Assembly (NCBI RefSeq): GCF_028649655.1 | Contig: NZ_JAQSLN010000001.1 | Span: 620,001 to 684,000 of the forward strand | Reading direction: 5' to 3' | Length of the DNA stretch: 64,000 bases | Source of the DNA: Halobacteriovorax sp. GB3 | GTDB lineage: Bacteria; Bdellovibrionota; Bacteriovoracia; Bacteriovoracales; Bacteriovoracaceae | Part shown: positions 26,279 to 35,979 of the stretch, in pieces | Numbering within the stretch: the first letter of the stretch is position 1 | Layout: each line of letters starts with the position of its first letter | Position numbers and translations under genes: made by a program | Notes under the pieces: generated by a model | Database searches by the model: none | Seen by the model: the letters and a program-made list of their open reading frames with translations, nothing else | What the model was told of the DNA's origin: nothing

Positions 26279-27719
26279 TAGAGTTGCTCTGATTGGTGCC
26301 AATGGTGCAGGCAAGACAACTCTTCTAAGTTATTTAAATAAACATCACTTTGCTAACTCAAGTGCTCTATTGAAGCAGGAGTTAGACAATGCAGTCACAA
26401 TTCAATCACTATTTTTTCCAGATCAAACTGAACTTGGAAAACTTTATTCACTCATTCAAAAAGAAGCGGCCACTCTCGATGATATCCAACGATATGAAGA
26501 ATTGGGAGGCTATCTTTTTGAAGGACGAGTCTTAAACTATCTTGAACAATATGGGTTTTCATTAGAGCGGAAGATCACATCACTTAGTGGAGGCGAGAGA
26601 AAAATTCTTTCTTTAAAAAAGATCGAGTTTCAAGAAAGAGAAATTCTCTTACTAGATGAGCCCACAAATCATATGGATGAACAAAATAGAGAAATTCTAA
26701 AAGAATTTATTCATTCATATCGAGGTTGTATTCTTTGTATATCCCACGATATCGATTTTATCCAAGAATGTTTTCGAAGAACTTGGGTCATTGAGAATGG
26801 GGAAATTGAAGATTACCCTATGAGTGTTAAAGACTACTTTCTTCAAAAAGAGAGAAAGCGAAGAAACAACGAACTTCTAAAAGAAGATTTAAGAAAAAAA
26901 GAAGATATTCTCAAATCGTCTTTTGAAAAAAAGAAAATTGAAGCGACTAAACAGGACTCTTTTAAGCAACCACGATCCATTACAAAAACAGGGAGAGTGT
27001 GTAAAAGGGATGCTGGTGCTGGCTCAGCACAATTTCGAGCTCAGTCTCTTCATAAAGGCACTAAAAGTATAGAGCGATCGCTGGAGATGATTCATGAAAA
27101 GAAGGCCCAACTAAGTTTAGCGAGAGAGCCTAGTTACTCTTTGAATTTAAAAAGCATTTCAAAGTCCAAGGGGCGCTTGATTTCTGTTGAGAGATTTTGC
27201 TTAAAAGAGAAAGAGGGCCTGCTTAGCTTCTCTCTTTCATCAAGTGAGAAAGTTTGGTTACAGGCTCCTAATGCCTGGGGAAAGTCCTCACTGCTAAAGA
27301 TTATTGAGGGAGAAGAAATTCCCTATATTGGTGATGTCTATTCACACAAATCGATGAAAGTGATGAGCTTTAAGCAATTTATCGAGCGTGAAGAACTTCT
27401 TTATAGAAAATTGGACTCTTATGATAAAGAGAAGAGAGAAGAGATTCACACTCTTTACTGCTCTTGGGGAGGAGAGTTCTTATCGCTTAAAAATCGAGAG
27501 CAGCTCTCATCGGGTCAAAAGGTTAAGCTATGGATGGCCATGGCCTCTATCTCACAATATGACCTTCTTCTTTTTGATGAACCAGAGAGTCATTTAGACT
27601 TGTTTTCAAGAAGAATGCTTGAGAGTTTTATGAAAAATTATCAAGGAGCGATTCTTTTGATTACCCATGATACCAGTATAGTTGATTCGAGTGTTTTTAC
27701 TAAGGTTGTTCCCTCTTAA
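26193..27719 (+). CDS. ABC-F ribosome-protection ATPase
   Basis: This 508-residue protein has two ABC domains and no membrane part. Domain 1: Walker A GANGAGKTT (35-43), signature SLSGGERK, Walker B LLLDEPTNHMD. The linker between the domains is long, charged and helical (~205-310). Domain 2: a degenerate Walker A (APNAWGKSS), signature LSSGQKVK, Walker B LFDEPESHLD. ABC-F proteins of this size bind the ribosomal E site; the resistance subgroup displaces antibiotics from the peptidyl-transferase centre or exit tunnel. Divergent sequence together with the upstream attenuator favours an antibiotic-resistance role over housekeeping. Its own site (GATGAGG) is modest. The product could instead be a translation factor. 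Confidence 0.85.
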   Translation: MTYTITINRLERGRKTLLKNINLTLAKNDRVALIGANGAGKTTLLSYLNKHHFANSSALLKQELDNAVTIQSLFFPDQTELGKLYSLIQKEAATLDDIQRYEELGGYLFEGRVLNYLEQYGFSLERKITSLSGGERKILSLKKIEFQEREILLLDEPTNHMDEQNREILKEFIHSYRGCILCISHDIDFIQECFRRTWVIENGEIEDYPMSVKDYFLQKERKRRNNELLKEDLRKKEDILKSSFEKKKIEATKQDSFKQPRSITKTGRVCKRDAGAGSAQFRAQSLHKGTKSIERSLEMIHEKKAQLSLAREPSYSLNLKSISKSKGRLISVERFCLKEKEGLLSFSLSSSEKVWLQAPNAWGKSSLLKIIEGEEIPYIGDVYSHKSMKVMSFKQFIEREELLYRKLDSYDKEKREEIHTLYCSWGGEFLSLKNREQLSSGQKVKLWMAMASISQYDLLLFDEPESHLDLFSRRMLESFMKNYQGAILLITHDTSIVDSSVFTKVVPS

Positions 27720-27737
27720 AAAGAGGGGGCAACTTTT
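27705..27737 (+). terminator. Terminator overlapping the ABC-F stop codon
   Basis: A 13-bp stem with G-U wobble pairs (GTTGTTCCCTCTT with AAGAGGGGGCAAC) has a three-base loop and four T after it. The stop codon lies in the loop. Confidence 0.7.
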
Positions 27738-27796
27738 CAAGAGCACTGGTCTTTGGTATCTTAGTACTAGTAAATATTATTTAAGAGGAGAGAGTA

Positions 27797-28288
27797 ATGC
27801 CTTCATTTGATTTAGTTTCTAAGCTTGATATGGGCGAGATGAAAAACGTTGTAAACATGGCCCAAAAGCAAATTTCTGGTCGCTATGACTTTAAAGGCTC
27901 TAATACATCGATTGACTTTAAGGGTGAGGAAGCCCTTGAGATTAAGGCCAGTGATGATTATAAAATGACTGCTGCCCTCGATATTTTAAGACAAAATATG
28001 GCCAAGAGAAATGTTGGTATGAGATCAATAGATCCTCAAGATATTGAACCATCAGGAAACCAGATGTTTAAACAGACTATTCTTATCAAGGCAGGAATTG
28101 ATAAAGAACAAGGAAAGAAAATCAATAAGGCCATTAAAGAGTCTGGAATTAAAGTGACATCGAGCTATCTTGACGAAAAAGTTCGTGTTCAAGGAAAGAA
28201 GATCGATGATCTTCAGGCCGTCTTCCAATATTTAAAGTCTCATAAAGATGTTGTCGTTGATTTACAGATGGAGAATATGAAGCGCTAA
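27797..28288 (+). CDS. yajQ: YajQ-family nucleotide-binding protein
   Basis: This 163-residue protein is full length, starting MPSFDLVSKLDMGE and containing RYDFKGSNTSIDF and KVRVQGKKIDDLQ, which are family signatures. YajQ folds as two RRM-like halves and binds cyclic di-GMP in some bacteria; it has been linked to transcription control. Cytoplasmic. GAGGAGAG precedes the ATG. The stop overlaps the next gene's start (TAATG), so the two are coupled. Confidence 0.95.
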   Translation: MPSFDLVSKLDMGEMKNVVNMAQKQISGRYDFKGSNTSIDFKGEEALEIKASDDYKMTAALDILRQNMAKRNVGMRSIDPQDIEPSGNQMFKQTILIKAGIDKEQGKKINKAIKESGIKVTSSYLDEKVRVQGKKIDDLQAVFQYLKSHKDVVVDLQMENMKR

Positions 28289-29025
28289 TGAGAGAAGCTT
28301 TTATAGACCGACTAGCTATTGCTCATCGTGGTCTTCATCGAGATGGTATTCCTGAAAATACATTAGGCGCTTTTGAACAGGCGATTAAGTATGGGTACGC
28401 CATCGAAATTGATGTTCATTTAAGTGCGGACAAAGAAGTTGTCGTCTTTCACGATCAAACTTTAAAGCGTGCTGCTAATCGCGATATCGCTGTTGAAAAA
28501 ACGGCTTATAGTGAATTTAGAGATATTGAAATCTTTAATTCAAAAGCAACCATACCAACACTTCAAGAGGTCTTAGATCTAGTTGATACTCAAGTTCCTC
28601 TAGTGATTGAATTAAAAACCTACGATCTTTCAATTGAATTAGCACAAAGAGTTTACCAAATCCTCTCTCACTATGAGGGGAAGGTCGCTATTCAGTCATT
28701 TAATCCAATCCCACTAATCTGGCTTCGTCAGCAGAGTCGAGATTTGTGTCTTGGCGTTTTAACGGGAAGTTTGGATGGGGCAGTACTTCCTTGGTACAAG
28801 TGGCTTACTTTGAAATATATGATCCTTTGTCCTCTTGTTCGACCTGATTACTTTGGCCTAGAGTATAGAAAAACCAATCGTTTTCAAGAATTGATAGCTT
28901 CTAGCTTTTATCAAAGACCAATCGTCAATTGGGTTATTTGTGATGAATCTGAAAGAGAGGATAGTCTCAATCAGGGCCGTAATATTATTTTTGAAAATTT
29001 TCTACCAGAAAAGTTGAGTTATTAA
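28288..29025 (+). CDS. Glycerophosphodiester phosphodiesterase
   Basis: This 245-residue TIM barrel has the catalytic AHRG (H13), PENTLGAF, EIDVHLS metal ligands and the VVFHDQTLKR histidine. No signal peptide, so it acts in the cytoplasm, cleaving glycerophosphodiesters to glycerol-3-phosphate and an alcohol, as UgpQ does. It is coupled to yajQ and followed 2 bp later by the next gene. Confidence 0.9.
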   Translation: MREAFIDRLAIAHRGLHRDGIPENTLGAFEQAIKYGYAIEIDVHLSADKEVVVFHDQTLKRAANRDIAVEKTAYSEFRDIEIFNSKATIPTLQEVLDLVDTQVPLVIELKTYDLSIELAQRVYQILSHYEGKVAIQSFNPIPLIWLRQQSRDLCLGVLTGSLDGAVLPWYKWLTLKYMILCPLVRPDYFGLEYRKTNRFQELIASSFYQRPIVNWVICDESEREDSLNQGRNIIFENFLPEKLSY

Positions 29026-29027
29026 GA

Positions 29028-29630
29028 ATGAAAAGAATTGCTCTTTTGGCCTTTGGCCTATTAATCATTGCTCTTGGATATTATGTCTACTCGCAAGATG
29101 GATCAGTTACTGTCGTAAAAAGAGATGATCCAAAAGTAAAGAAAGACTTCACGTACAATAAAGAGAAAATTCTTTCTGAGGATGCCGTCGAAGCTCTCGC
29201 AAAAAAGGCCCAGGAATCAGAAGAATCACCATTGAGTGATGAAGAACTTGAAGAGATGGAAGAGCACTTCATGGAAGTCGAGGGGAGATGGAGAGCTGAG
29301 ATTGAACAACTCTTTATTAAAGAACTCGAGTTATCGGAAGAGTTTGTTGCTGATTATTATAAAATGCGTGAAGGCTTTGAAAAAGATAGCTACCTTGCTT
29401 TTGAAACTTATCATGAACAGATGAGACTAAAGCATGGAGATAACTACAGTTATAATCCAACAGAGGATGAAGAGGCCTTTCAAAAAGAAATTCGTGAAAC
29501 GTATGAGAAAAAGCTACTAGAAAAAATGGGCAAGGAAAAATTTCGAAAGTATATTCAGGTTAAGGACCGATTTAATGAAGGCTTGATTGAAGGTAACGAT
29601 CGAAAGGCCGCGCTACTCATAGAATTTTAG
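29028..29630 (+). CDS. Membrane-anchored hypothetical protein
   Basis: This 200-residue protein has one N-terminal helix (~3-22) that would anchor it in the inner membrane or serve as a signal, then a strongly charged helical region with an acidic block (DEELEEMEEH). No family recognised. It belongs to the yajQ-GDPD-Nudix run by spacing. Confidence 0.6.
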   Translation: MKRIALLAFGLLIIALGYYVYSQDGSVTVVKRDDPKVKKDFTYNKEKILSEDAVEALAKKAQESEESPLSDEELEEMEEHFMEVEGRWRAEIEQLFIKELELSEEFVADYYKMREGFEKDSYLAFETYHEQMRLKHGDNYSYNPTEDEEAFQKEIRETYEKKLLEKMGKEKFRKYIQVKDRFNEGLIEGNDRKAALLIEF

Positions 29631-29640
29631 GGATTGATTC

Positions 29641-30177
29641 ATGCTTAAGAAATGGAAAGAACTTAGTTCAAAAGAAATTCTAAAGGCCCATGTTTTTCGC
29701 TACATCCAAAAAGTTCGTCAAACACCAGACGGTAAAAAAGAGGGAACTTTTGATGTTCTTCATTGTGCCAATTGGATTAATATCTTGGCCTTCGATGAAA
29801 AAAATCAATTGATCATGGTGAAACAATATCGTCATGGAACCGATGAAATCAGTCTTGAGCTACCGGCAGGGGTAATTGATCCTAATGAATCAGCTTTAGA
29901 TGCAGCTAAAAGAGAGCTGCAAGAAGAGACAGGTTATAGCTCTAAAAATTGGCAAGAAATTGGGGTTCTTAAACCAAACCCGGCCTTCATTGACAACACT
30001 TGTAGCTTCTTTCTAGCAAAAGACTGCAAGAAGACTCATGAGACGAACTTTGATTACTTTGAAGAAATAGAAACTCATCTCTATGATCTTGATGAAGTTA
30101 AAGAGATGATAAGAGCGAAAAAAATAGGCCACTCGTTAGTGGCCTGTGGATTATATTTTTACGACAATCTAATTTGA
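29641..30177 (+). CDS. Nudix hydrolase, ADP-ribose pyrophosphatase-like
   Basis: This 178-residue protein has a complete Nudix box at residues 77-99: G77, E83, the R91ELQEET97 core and G98. The block LIMVKQYRHGTDEISLELPAG before it and PNPAFIDNTCSFFLAKD after it fit the ADP-sugar pyrophosphatase branch. Likely a cytoplasmic housekeeping enzyme that removes ADP-ribose or sugar nucleotides. Last gene of its run, overlapping the convergent NYN gene by 9 bp. Confidence 0.9.
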   Translation: MLKKWKELSSKEILKAHVFRYIQKVRQTPDGKKEGTFDVLHCANWINILAFDEKNQLIMVKQYRHGTDEISLELPAGVIDPNESALDAAKRELQEETGYSSKNWQEIGVLKPNPAFIDNTCSFFLAKDCKKTHETNFDYFEEIETHLYDLDEVKEMIRAKKIGHSLVACGLYFYDNLI

Positions 30178-30747
30178 TTTCTTACTTGGGGCCTTCTTTT
30201 TATTTTGGCCTTTTTTCTGAGTCTTTTTCTGACTTGATCGTTGATTCGATCTTTGATTTGATCTCTGTTGAGAAGGAAGCTCAAAAATATCACTTTCTAA
30301 AATTGGGTGAAAGTAATCAGCTTCTTCAATGAGAACTCGCGATGTCGTCTCCTCAATAGCTGCAATTTCAACGCGAACACCTTCACCTTTCAAGTGGCGA
30401 ACGAGCTCAACATAATCACTATCTCCCGACATAATGATAATGGAGTCAACCTTACTTGCAAGTTGAGTGGCCTTAATCGTTAGGGGAATGTCAGCGCTCT
30501 TGTGACAAGCAATAACTGAACCATGATAGAAATTGTGTAGCCTTTCACGAAGCTTAGAAGAGATGTTCTTACCCTCTCTAAAGTAAATTAGGCGGTTGAG
30601 TCCTCTGTTGTCGAGAAGTCTTGGAACAACGGTATCAAAATTAACCATCGTTGTTTGGCTGTTTGTGATTGTGTGGATACTTCTTTCGATGTTATTTCCA
30701 TCGACGAGTATGGCCACAGATTGATTGATGAGTACTTCAAAACTCAT
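30169..30747 (-). CDS. NYN/LabA-like PIN-fold nuclease with basic tail
   Basis: This 192-residue protein has an NYN domain (~10-145): ILVDGNNIERS carries the first acidic residues, and IIMSGDSDYVELVRHLKGEG the second, as in LabA/DUF88 and MARF1-type RNases. The last ~35 residues are a low-complexity tail with three RSNQ/RSSQ units and many lysines, suited to RNA binding. AAGGAG precedes the ATG. RNA cleavage is inferred from the family. Confidence 0.85.
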   Translation of the reverse strand: MSFEVLINQSVAILVDGNNIERSIHTITNSQTTMVNFDTVVPRLLDNRGLNRLIYFREGKNISSKLRERLHNFYHGSVIACHKSADIPLTIKATQLASKVDSIIIMSGDSDYVELVRHLKGEGVRVEIAAIEETTSRVLIEEADYFHPILESDIFELPSQQRSNQRSNQRSSQKKTQKKGQNKKKAPSKKSN

Positions 30748-30763
30748 TTTAACTCCTTTTATA

Positions 30764-33700
30764 TTATCTTCTTAACTCCTCGTCTGGAGGTGATGGAAGA
30801 TCATCGTCATCACCCTCGTCGCTACAAGAAGCGCCATTTACTAGATAATATAAAAGAGAACCGATATTTACTCGTTTAGCCTCAAAGTTTCTATAGTAAA
30901 ACCAAAATCCATAGTGGTGCTTAGCAATGGTCGCCTTACTGCATGGAATCTTATTATACTTGAGCATGTAGAAGAAAACTGTCTTAGCATACTTCCTATT
31001 TCCACCTTCATTAAGCTCAGGTGCAAGCATTAGGATTACATTTTCATAAACTTCGTAGGCCTTCTCTAGTTCATCTCTATCAATGACATTGTCTTGATTG
31101 CGATCGAAACGAAGGAATGTAGATTCGATATTGAGCATGGCCCCAAGAACGAGTGAGAAGTCTCTAATTCTCATTGGCTCTTCCATTGGGATGTCTCTTG
31201 CGAATCCTTCAATACTTTTAATAAATTCGATGTCATCTTGATCTGAGTTCCACTTAGAGTACAGACGTAGCCTTGGGAAGTAATCTCCATAATTCAGATC
31301 GTCGAAGATGACTTTAAATAGGTTTTTACGATGACAAATCGGATCGATAAGTGGGTCATCGTTTTTGTCTAATGTGTATGGACAGATGACTTGCATCTTG
31401 TCGACAACATCACTGGCAAGCTTAACGGCCTGAAGAATGAGAGCAACATACTCAGTCGCTTCTTCTTGATTAAGTGACATATCTCCATTTGATTGACTCT
31501 GAAAGAGATCTCCTAGGAGAAGTGTATTTCTTGCAAAGAGGGTAAAGTCGCTTGTCCAAAGAGAGAACTCTTCAAGGATTGAGCGAATCCCTACGAGAAC
31601 ACTTGAGAGCTGATCAATAGAGATTGAATTCTTAAGTGCCTCTTCTTCATTTGTTTCATACGGACCGTAAGCAATGAGCGCCTTTCCAAGTCCCCAACGA
31701 AGGAAGGCCAATTCTTCGTAACCGTACTTATTTCTGTTAACACTATAAGTGTAGTGCTGCATTCCCGATTCTTTCTCTCTAAAGTAACGGTAGTGCGATG
31801 CAATTTTTGAAAAATTCTTCTTAAGCTTTGTGAGATACTCTGGGCGAAGTTTCTCGTATTCTGGAAGCTTAGGGAATTGTAGATTCTTAAGTGTCTTCTT
31901 CGACACATCAAGAGTCGGTGCGAAGTGCTGGTAAGTGACATCATTAAAAATCAGAGTTTCAAACCCTTCCATTGCAAGAACAATCAGACGATCAATTTCT
32001 TTTTTAGAGAAAATCGAATCAATCATATCGTTATTTGGTGGAAGGTCAGGATTCGTTGCATCGTAAGAGAGTAGCTCTCTTGGTCTAAGCTCTAAAAGCC
32101 TCTCTTTGACATCAACGACTGTACGCTTAAGATTGACAAAGTTAAAGTCAATGAAGCGCTCAAGAGTTCTTAGAACTCCTTTAACACCAAAGAGCTTAGT
32201 CTGCGGTTGGATATTTTCAAAGAGCGTATCAACAGTTCTAATGTAAGAGTAGATCTTTAAGTTAAACTCCGCTGTCGTTTTGAAATCGTCTCTTTCTGTG
32301 GCCATGATAGAAAGTGCCAGCTTCACCATCTTTCCAACTTTTGAAAGAAGTTTAAGAGCGTCTTTTTTCGAAAGTTTCGAAGGCTGTCCTCCAGCAAAGA
32401 GAGCTTTGATTGGAAAGAGATCTTCAATGAGCTGAATGTCTTCAGGCTTCATGTTGATCGTCTCACCAGCATCTTTAAAGAGTGACACGAGATCAATGTC
32501 ATTATTAAGAATATATCCCTTATTAATGAGTGAGATCACTTCTTTAGAAAGTTGGTCAATACTCTTTAGGAGAATTTCAGCGTTGGCATCACGCTCTTTC
32601 TTGTCATATTTGTCAAAGAAATCACCGGCCTTTTCTACAAATGTATCACCGTGAACAAGAAGGTTTACGTAATCAAGGGCCTGCTTAAATTCAAAGAAAG
32701 AATAAACCGTCGGGCTACCTCCAAGAATATGCGACTTGAAGCTATTGAGAAGGTTTGTATACTTTTGTTGATCATCTTTATCTTCAAAGAAGAACTCAAC
32801 GATTTTTCCCGCTTCTTTAGAAGTAAGAATATCGAAATCTTCCTCTCTTTCAATGAGGAGACTTTCAATCTTTGATAGCTGAGAGAGAAGGAGAGTTCTA
32901 ATGTCGCTCTTTTTCTCATAAATAGGAAGAACGTAGCGAATATCAAAGTATAACTCAACGAGTTCTCTTGTTTTTCCTACAACTTTTAAAACTTCATCCC
33001 TTGTAACGATGTGACGTAGACCACCCAGCGTCAGTTGCTTAACTGAAAATAGTGCGTTTACAACTTCCATATCAAAGTTAAACGTTGTGGTTTCATTGTT
33101 TAACGTTTCAATAAACGTTAGTGGAGAAAGCACTTCTGGAATGTTCTTGGTGTTTCTAATGAGCGTTTCGATATCTTGCGGGAAATCTTTTGCTAGCTTA
33201 TAGACTTTCGCTCTCGCCGCAAGGATATCATCATCAGATTTGCTTTTGATATCTTTTGTTAGCTCATCAACTTGGAGATAGCGTTGATAGGCCTTAAGAC
33301 CAAGTCTTGTGTAAGTGAAGATGGTCTTTAAATCTTTAAAGATAAATCTTCTCTTATGACCACCAATGAGATCTTTCTTTAAACTCTCGATTACTTTTTC
33401 GTACTCTTTTAGCTTAAAGCTATCACCTTGATCATTTTGAATTTCATCAAGATTGATTTGTTCAGCAATATTGAATAGGTCATCGATATCAAAGATGTGC
33501 TCATTATCTTTTTGTTGATAGAGCGTTCCTTCGATGTCGTCTACTTTAGAAATAAGAAAGTCGTGGTATTCAAATTTATTAGTGAAATTATCTTTTGAAA
33601 TAAGAATCATATCAAAAGCACTCATAAGTAGTGTCGGTGCTTTATAAACGAGATCCACAAGTTGAGAAGAGGTAATGAACCTTCTTGAACCACCTAGAAA

Positions 33701-34375
33701 AAGCTTCTTAATGAAAAGAAGACTGTCGATGGTCTTTTCATTAATAGGTTTTCCTGCAAGGTCATTTTGTAACTTAAAAATAAAGGCATTGAGATCGATT
33801 GTTTTTGGCGTCTTGTGTCCAAGCTCAATCAGCTTAAGAGTTTCATCGCTAAATCTCTTAACCGCTCCAGCAAGCTTTTCTCTGTTTTTCCAAAAGTCCA
33901 GACGAAGTTCCTTCTTTTGCATATCTTCAAAAGTCTTGAGGATAATGACGGCTTCTCTGTTAACGTTTGAAAGCAGTTTGAAAAGAGGTGAGATATTTTC
34001 TTTAGAGATTTGGTTCGCTTCATCACGTAGCATGAGCATGTTGAGTTCGAAAACGAGTGAGAGACCTTGAATGATCGTTTCACTATTTTTTTCGAAGAAC
34101 TCTTTAATAAAGAGAGTAAGTTCTCCCTTTGTTAAAACATCTCTATTTTGAACTTGAACATAACGAAATTGTCTTAAGCTCTCTTCAAGACAAACGATTT
34201 GATCTTCAATATTTTCGATGAAAATTTGTGAAATCTTCTCCGGGTTAATCGTGCACCCATTGAGTTCTTCACTTTTATAGATATTTGATTCCTCTACTGG
34301 AGTGTCATTTAGAAATCCACAGGCATTGAATAACAATGCTGAAGCTAGAAGAATGATGATATTCAGTTTTCGCAT
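30764..34375 (-). CDS. Giant repeat lipoprotein with C-terminal EF-hand
   Basis: This 1203-residue lipoprotein (signal ending FNAC, Cys19) is not a family I recognise. The first ~750 residues contain at least five units of about 110 residues; each has a GG turn followed by a helix, as in FLGGSRRF, IGGHKRRF, TLGGLRHI, ILGGSPTV and FAGGQPSK. Near the C-terminus FDRNQDNVIDRDEL is a complete EF-hand loop, so calcium binding is likely. The end is acidic (DEGDDDDLPSPPDEEL). It probably sits on the outer membrane. The next gene, divergent, encodes a porin-like barrel, with a CCAACTCGGTTGG inverted repeat between. Confidence 0.7.
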   Translation of the reverse strand: MRKLNIIILLASALLFNACGFLNDTPVEESNIYKSEELNGCTINPEKISQIFIENIEDQIVCLEESLRQFRYVQVQNRDVLTKGELTLFIKEFFEKNSETIIQGLSLVFELNMLMLRDEANQISKENISPLFKLLSNVNREAVIILKTFEDMQKKELRLDFWKNREKLAGAVKRFSDETLKLIELGHKTPKTIDLNAFIFKLQNDLAGKPINEKTIDSLLFIKKLFLGGSRRFITSSQLVDLVYKAPTLLMSAFDMILISKDNFTNKFEYHDFLISKVDDIEGTLYQQKDNEHIFDIDDLFNIAEQINLDEIQNDQGDSFKLKEYEKVIESLKKDLIGGHKRRFIFKDLKTIFTYTRLGLKAYQRYLQVDELTKDIKSKSDDDILAARAKVYKLAKDFPQDIETLIRNTKNIPEVLSPLTFIETLNNETTTFNFDMEVVNALFSVKQLTLGGLRHIVTRDEVLKVVGKTRELVELYFDIRYVLPIYEKKSDIRTLLLSQLSKIESLLIEREEDFDILTSKEAGKIVEFFFEDKDDQQKYTNLLNSFKSHILGGSPTVYSFFEFKQALDYVNLLVHGDTFVEKAGDFFDKYDKKERDANAEILLKSIDQLSKEVISLINKGYILNNDIDLVSLFKDAGETINMKPEDIQLIEDLFPIKALFAGGQPSKLSKKDALKLLSKVGKMVKLALSIMATERDDFKTTAEFNLKIYSYIRTVDTLFENIQPQTKLFGVKGVLRTLERFIDFNFVNLKRTVVDVKERLLELRPRELLSYDATNPDLPPNNDMIDSIFSKKEIDRLIVLAMEGFETLIFNDVTYQHFAPTLDVSKKTLKNLQFPKLPEYEKLRPEYLTKLKKNFSKIASHYRYFREKESGMQHYTYSVNRNKYGYEELAFLRWGLGKALIAYGPYETNEEEALKNSISIDQLSSVLVGIRSILEEFSLWTSDFTLFARNTLLLGDLFQSQSNGDMSLNQEEATEYVALILQAVKLASDVVDKMQVICPYTLDKNDDPLIDPICHRKNLFKVIFDDLNYGDYFPRLRLYSKWNSDQDDIEFIKSIEGFARDIPMEEPMRIRDFSLVLGAMLNIESTFLRFDRNQDNVIDRDELEKAYEVYENVILMLAPELNEGGNRKYAKTVFFYMLKYNKIPCSKATIAKHHYGFWFYYRNFEAKRVNIGSLLYYLVNGASCSDEGDDDDLPSPPDEELRR

Positions 34376-34532
34376 ATTTAGCCAACTCGGTTGGTTATTT
34401 GATATTAATTGTGCTAGAAAACATTAGTTAAAATTTCACTAAATTGGAAGGAAAGTTAAGGAAATGTAACTATTTTACAAGTTGCGTAAAAATAAATAGC
34501 ATTTTACTTCGTTAACTTTACTATTGGATGTA

Positions 34533-35900
34533 ATGAACTTGAAAAAACTAACGACAACGGCCACGCTCGCGCTAATTTTGCTAGTTAATCCGGCCTATTC
34601 AAAGAATTCTGGGATCAAAAGTACATTGTCTCTCGAGACATTTCAAAGGCTTAATGATCCGCAGCAGAAAACGAGCACAACTGAATGGGTTGGGGCATCC
34701 CTTAAGGGAAAAAGTAAGCTCTTTCACCTAGATTCAGCTCTCGATACAGATCTTCGCGTCTATCTCAACGACGATAAAGATATCAACTTCTCTATTGCCG
34801 AAGCTTATGTTGAATCATCAAATGGTTATGACAAGAGCATTTCTGTTGGGCGAAAATTATTGGACTGGAATATTAACGAGCATTATTGGATGCTTGGAAA
34901 TATGAATGGTCTCCAAGGAATGCAGCTTTTAAGCGAAAAGCAAGAGGGGCTTATTGGACTCCACGCTGAGCGTACGTTTGATACAAATTTTAAAGTTTCC
35001 ATTTTCTTTTCTTATTTCAATATTCCGGCGCTAAACCCTGGTCTTGACGTTAAAGACGGAAAGATTACTTCAAACTCTGAGTGGGTGAGAAGACCACCTG
35101 AGTATACAGTTGTAAAAGGAAAGCTTGTTCCTATTCGCTATGACATTAATATGCCAGGTTACGATAAGCTTGTTCTCAAGAAGTCTCTTGGGATTAGACA
35201 GTCTTATAAGTGGGAAGATGGAGAGATTTCAAGTTTCTTCATTTATAAGCCAGAGAATAAGGTTCGTGTGAATGCTGAGGCGAAACTTGTAGAAGAAAAT
35301 GGCGGTTATTTCGTTGATGTTACGGCAAACCCAATTGTTAATCATCATATGATTTATGGTGTACAACTTAGACAAGACTTTGGCGATGTGAAAACGATCA
35401 CAGGATTTGATATCACTGATCCAAATGCTCGACTCGGAAAGGACTTCGATGTTCTCGATCCTGTTAAGCTTGAAGAGGCCCAGAGAACTTATAAGTCTGA
35501 ATACTTTGATGTTGCTCCTAACTATGACCGTGAAAGTTACTTTCATTCAACGGCCTATATCAATCGCGATACTTACGATCTCCTCTTTGGTTACATTCAA
35601 ATTCTCTCAGATAATATTCGTGGAAGTGATGACTTCTACAGTGAGACGGTTAAATGGAAGCAGGCCTTTGGTGGTAAGATTCGCTACTTTTTCTCAGATG
35701 ATCTTCAGCTTTCTGCTGATATTAAATATGATATTTCAAGAAAGGATCAGATTGTAAAAGCGGAAGTTTTCTATCGTTTTATGAATTCTGCTGCCATCAA
35801 AGTTGGGGCTGAACTGATCAAATCACCACAAGATAATAGCTATTGGAGTGCCTATCGCGCTCACGATACGATCTATTCAAACCTCAGTTATACTTTCTAA
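34533..35900 (+). CDS. Outer-membrane beta-barrel (porin-like) protein
   Basis: From ATG 34533 the protein has 455 residues, with a signal peptide to about residue 24 (NPAYS). The mature chain alternates polar and hydrophobic residues and ends SYTF with a C-terminal phenylalanine, the usual signal for barrel insertion. Repeated strand-like segments (YDLLFGYIQIL, LQLSADIKYDIS, KVGAELIKS) support a barrel of 14-18 strands. No known porin family is matched. The next two genes are also exported and may be functionally linked. Confidence 0.75.
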   Translation: MNLKKLTTTATLALILLVNPAYSKNSGIKSTLSLETFQRLNDPQQKTSTTEWVGASLKGKSKLFHLDSALDTDLRVYLNDDKDINFSIAEAYVESSNGYDKSISVGRKLLDWNINEHYWMLGNMNGLQGMQLLSEKQEGLIGLHAERTFDTNFKVSIFFSYFNIPALNPGLDVKDGKITSNSEWVRRPPEYTVVKGKLVPIRYDINMPGYDKLVLKKSLGIRQSYKWEDGEISSFFIYKPENKVRVNAEAKLVEENGGYFVDVTANPIVNHHMIYGVQLRQDFGDVKTITGFDITDPNARLGKDFDVLDPVKLEEAQRTYKSEYFDVAPNYDRESYFHSTAYINRDTYDLLFGYIQILSDNIRGSDDFYSETVKWKQAFGGKIRYFFSDDLQLSADIKYDISRKDQIVKAEVFYRFMNSAAIKVGAELIKSPQDNSYWSAYRAHDTIYSNLSYTF

Positions 35901-35904
35901 TTTT

Positions 35905-35933
35905 CATAGGGCCTTGTTAACTTAGGCCCTATG
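35905..35933 (+). terminator. Stem-loop after the barrel gene
   Basis: CATAGGGCCT and AGGCCCTATG form a perfect 10-bp stem with a 9-base loop, four bases after the stop. No T-run follows, so strength as a terminator is uncertain. Confidence 0.6.
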
Positions 35934-35979
35934 GCATAATCTTTGCTCTTTATATAGTGAAACCTGCTATTTGGAGCGT

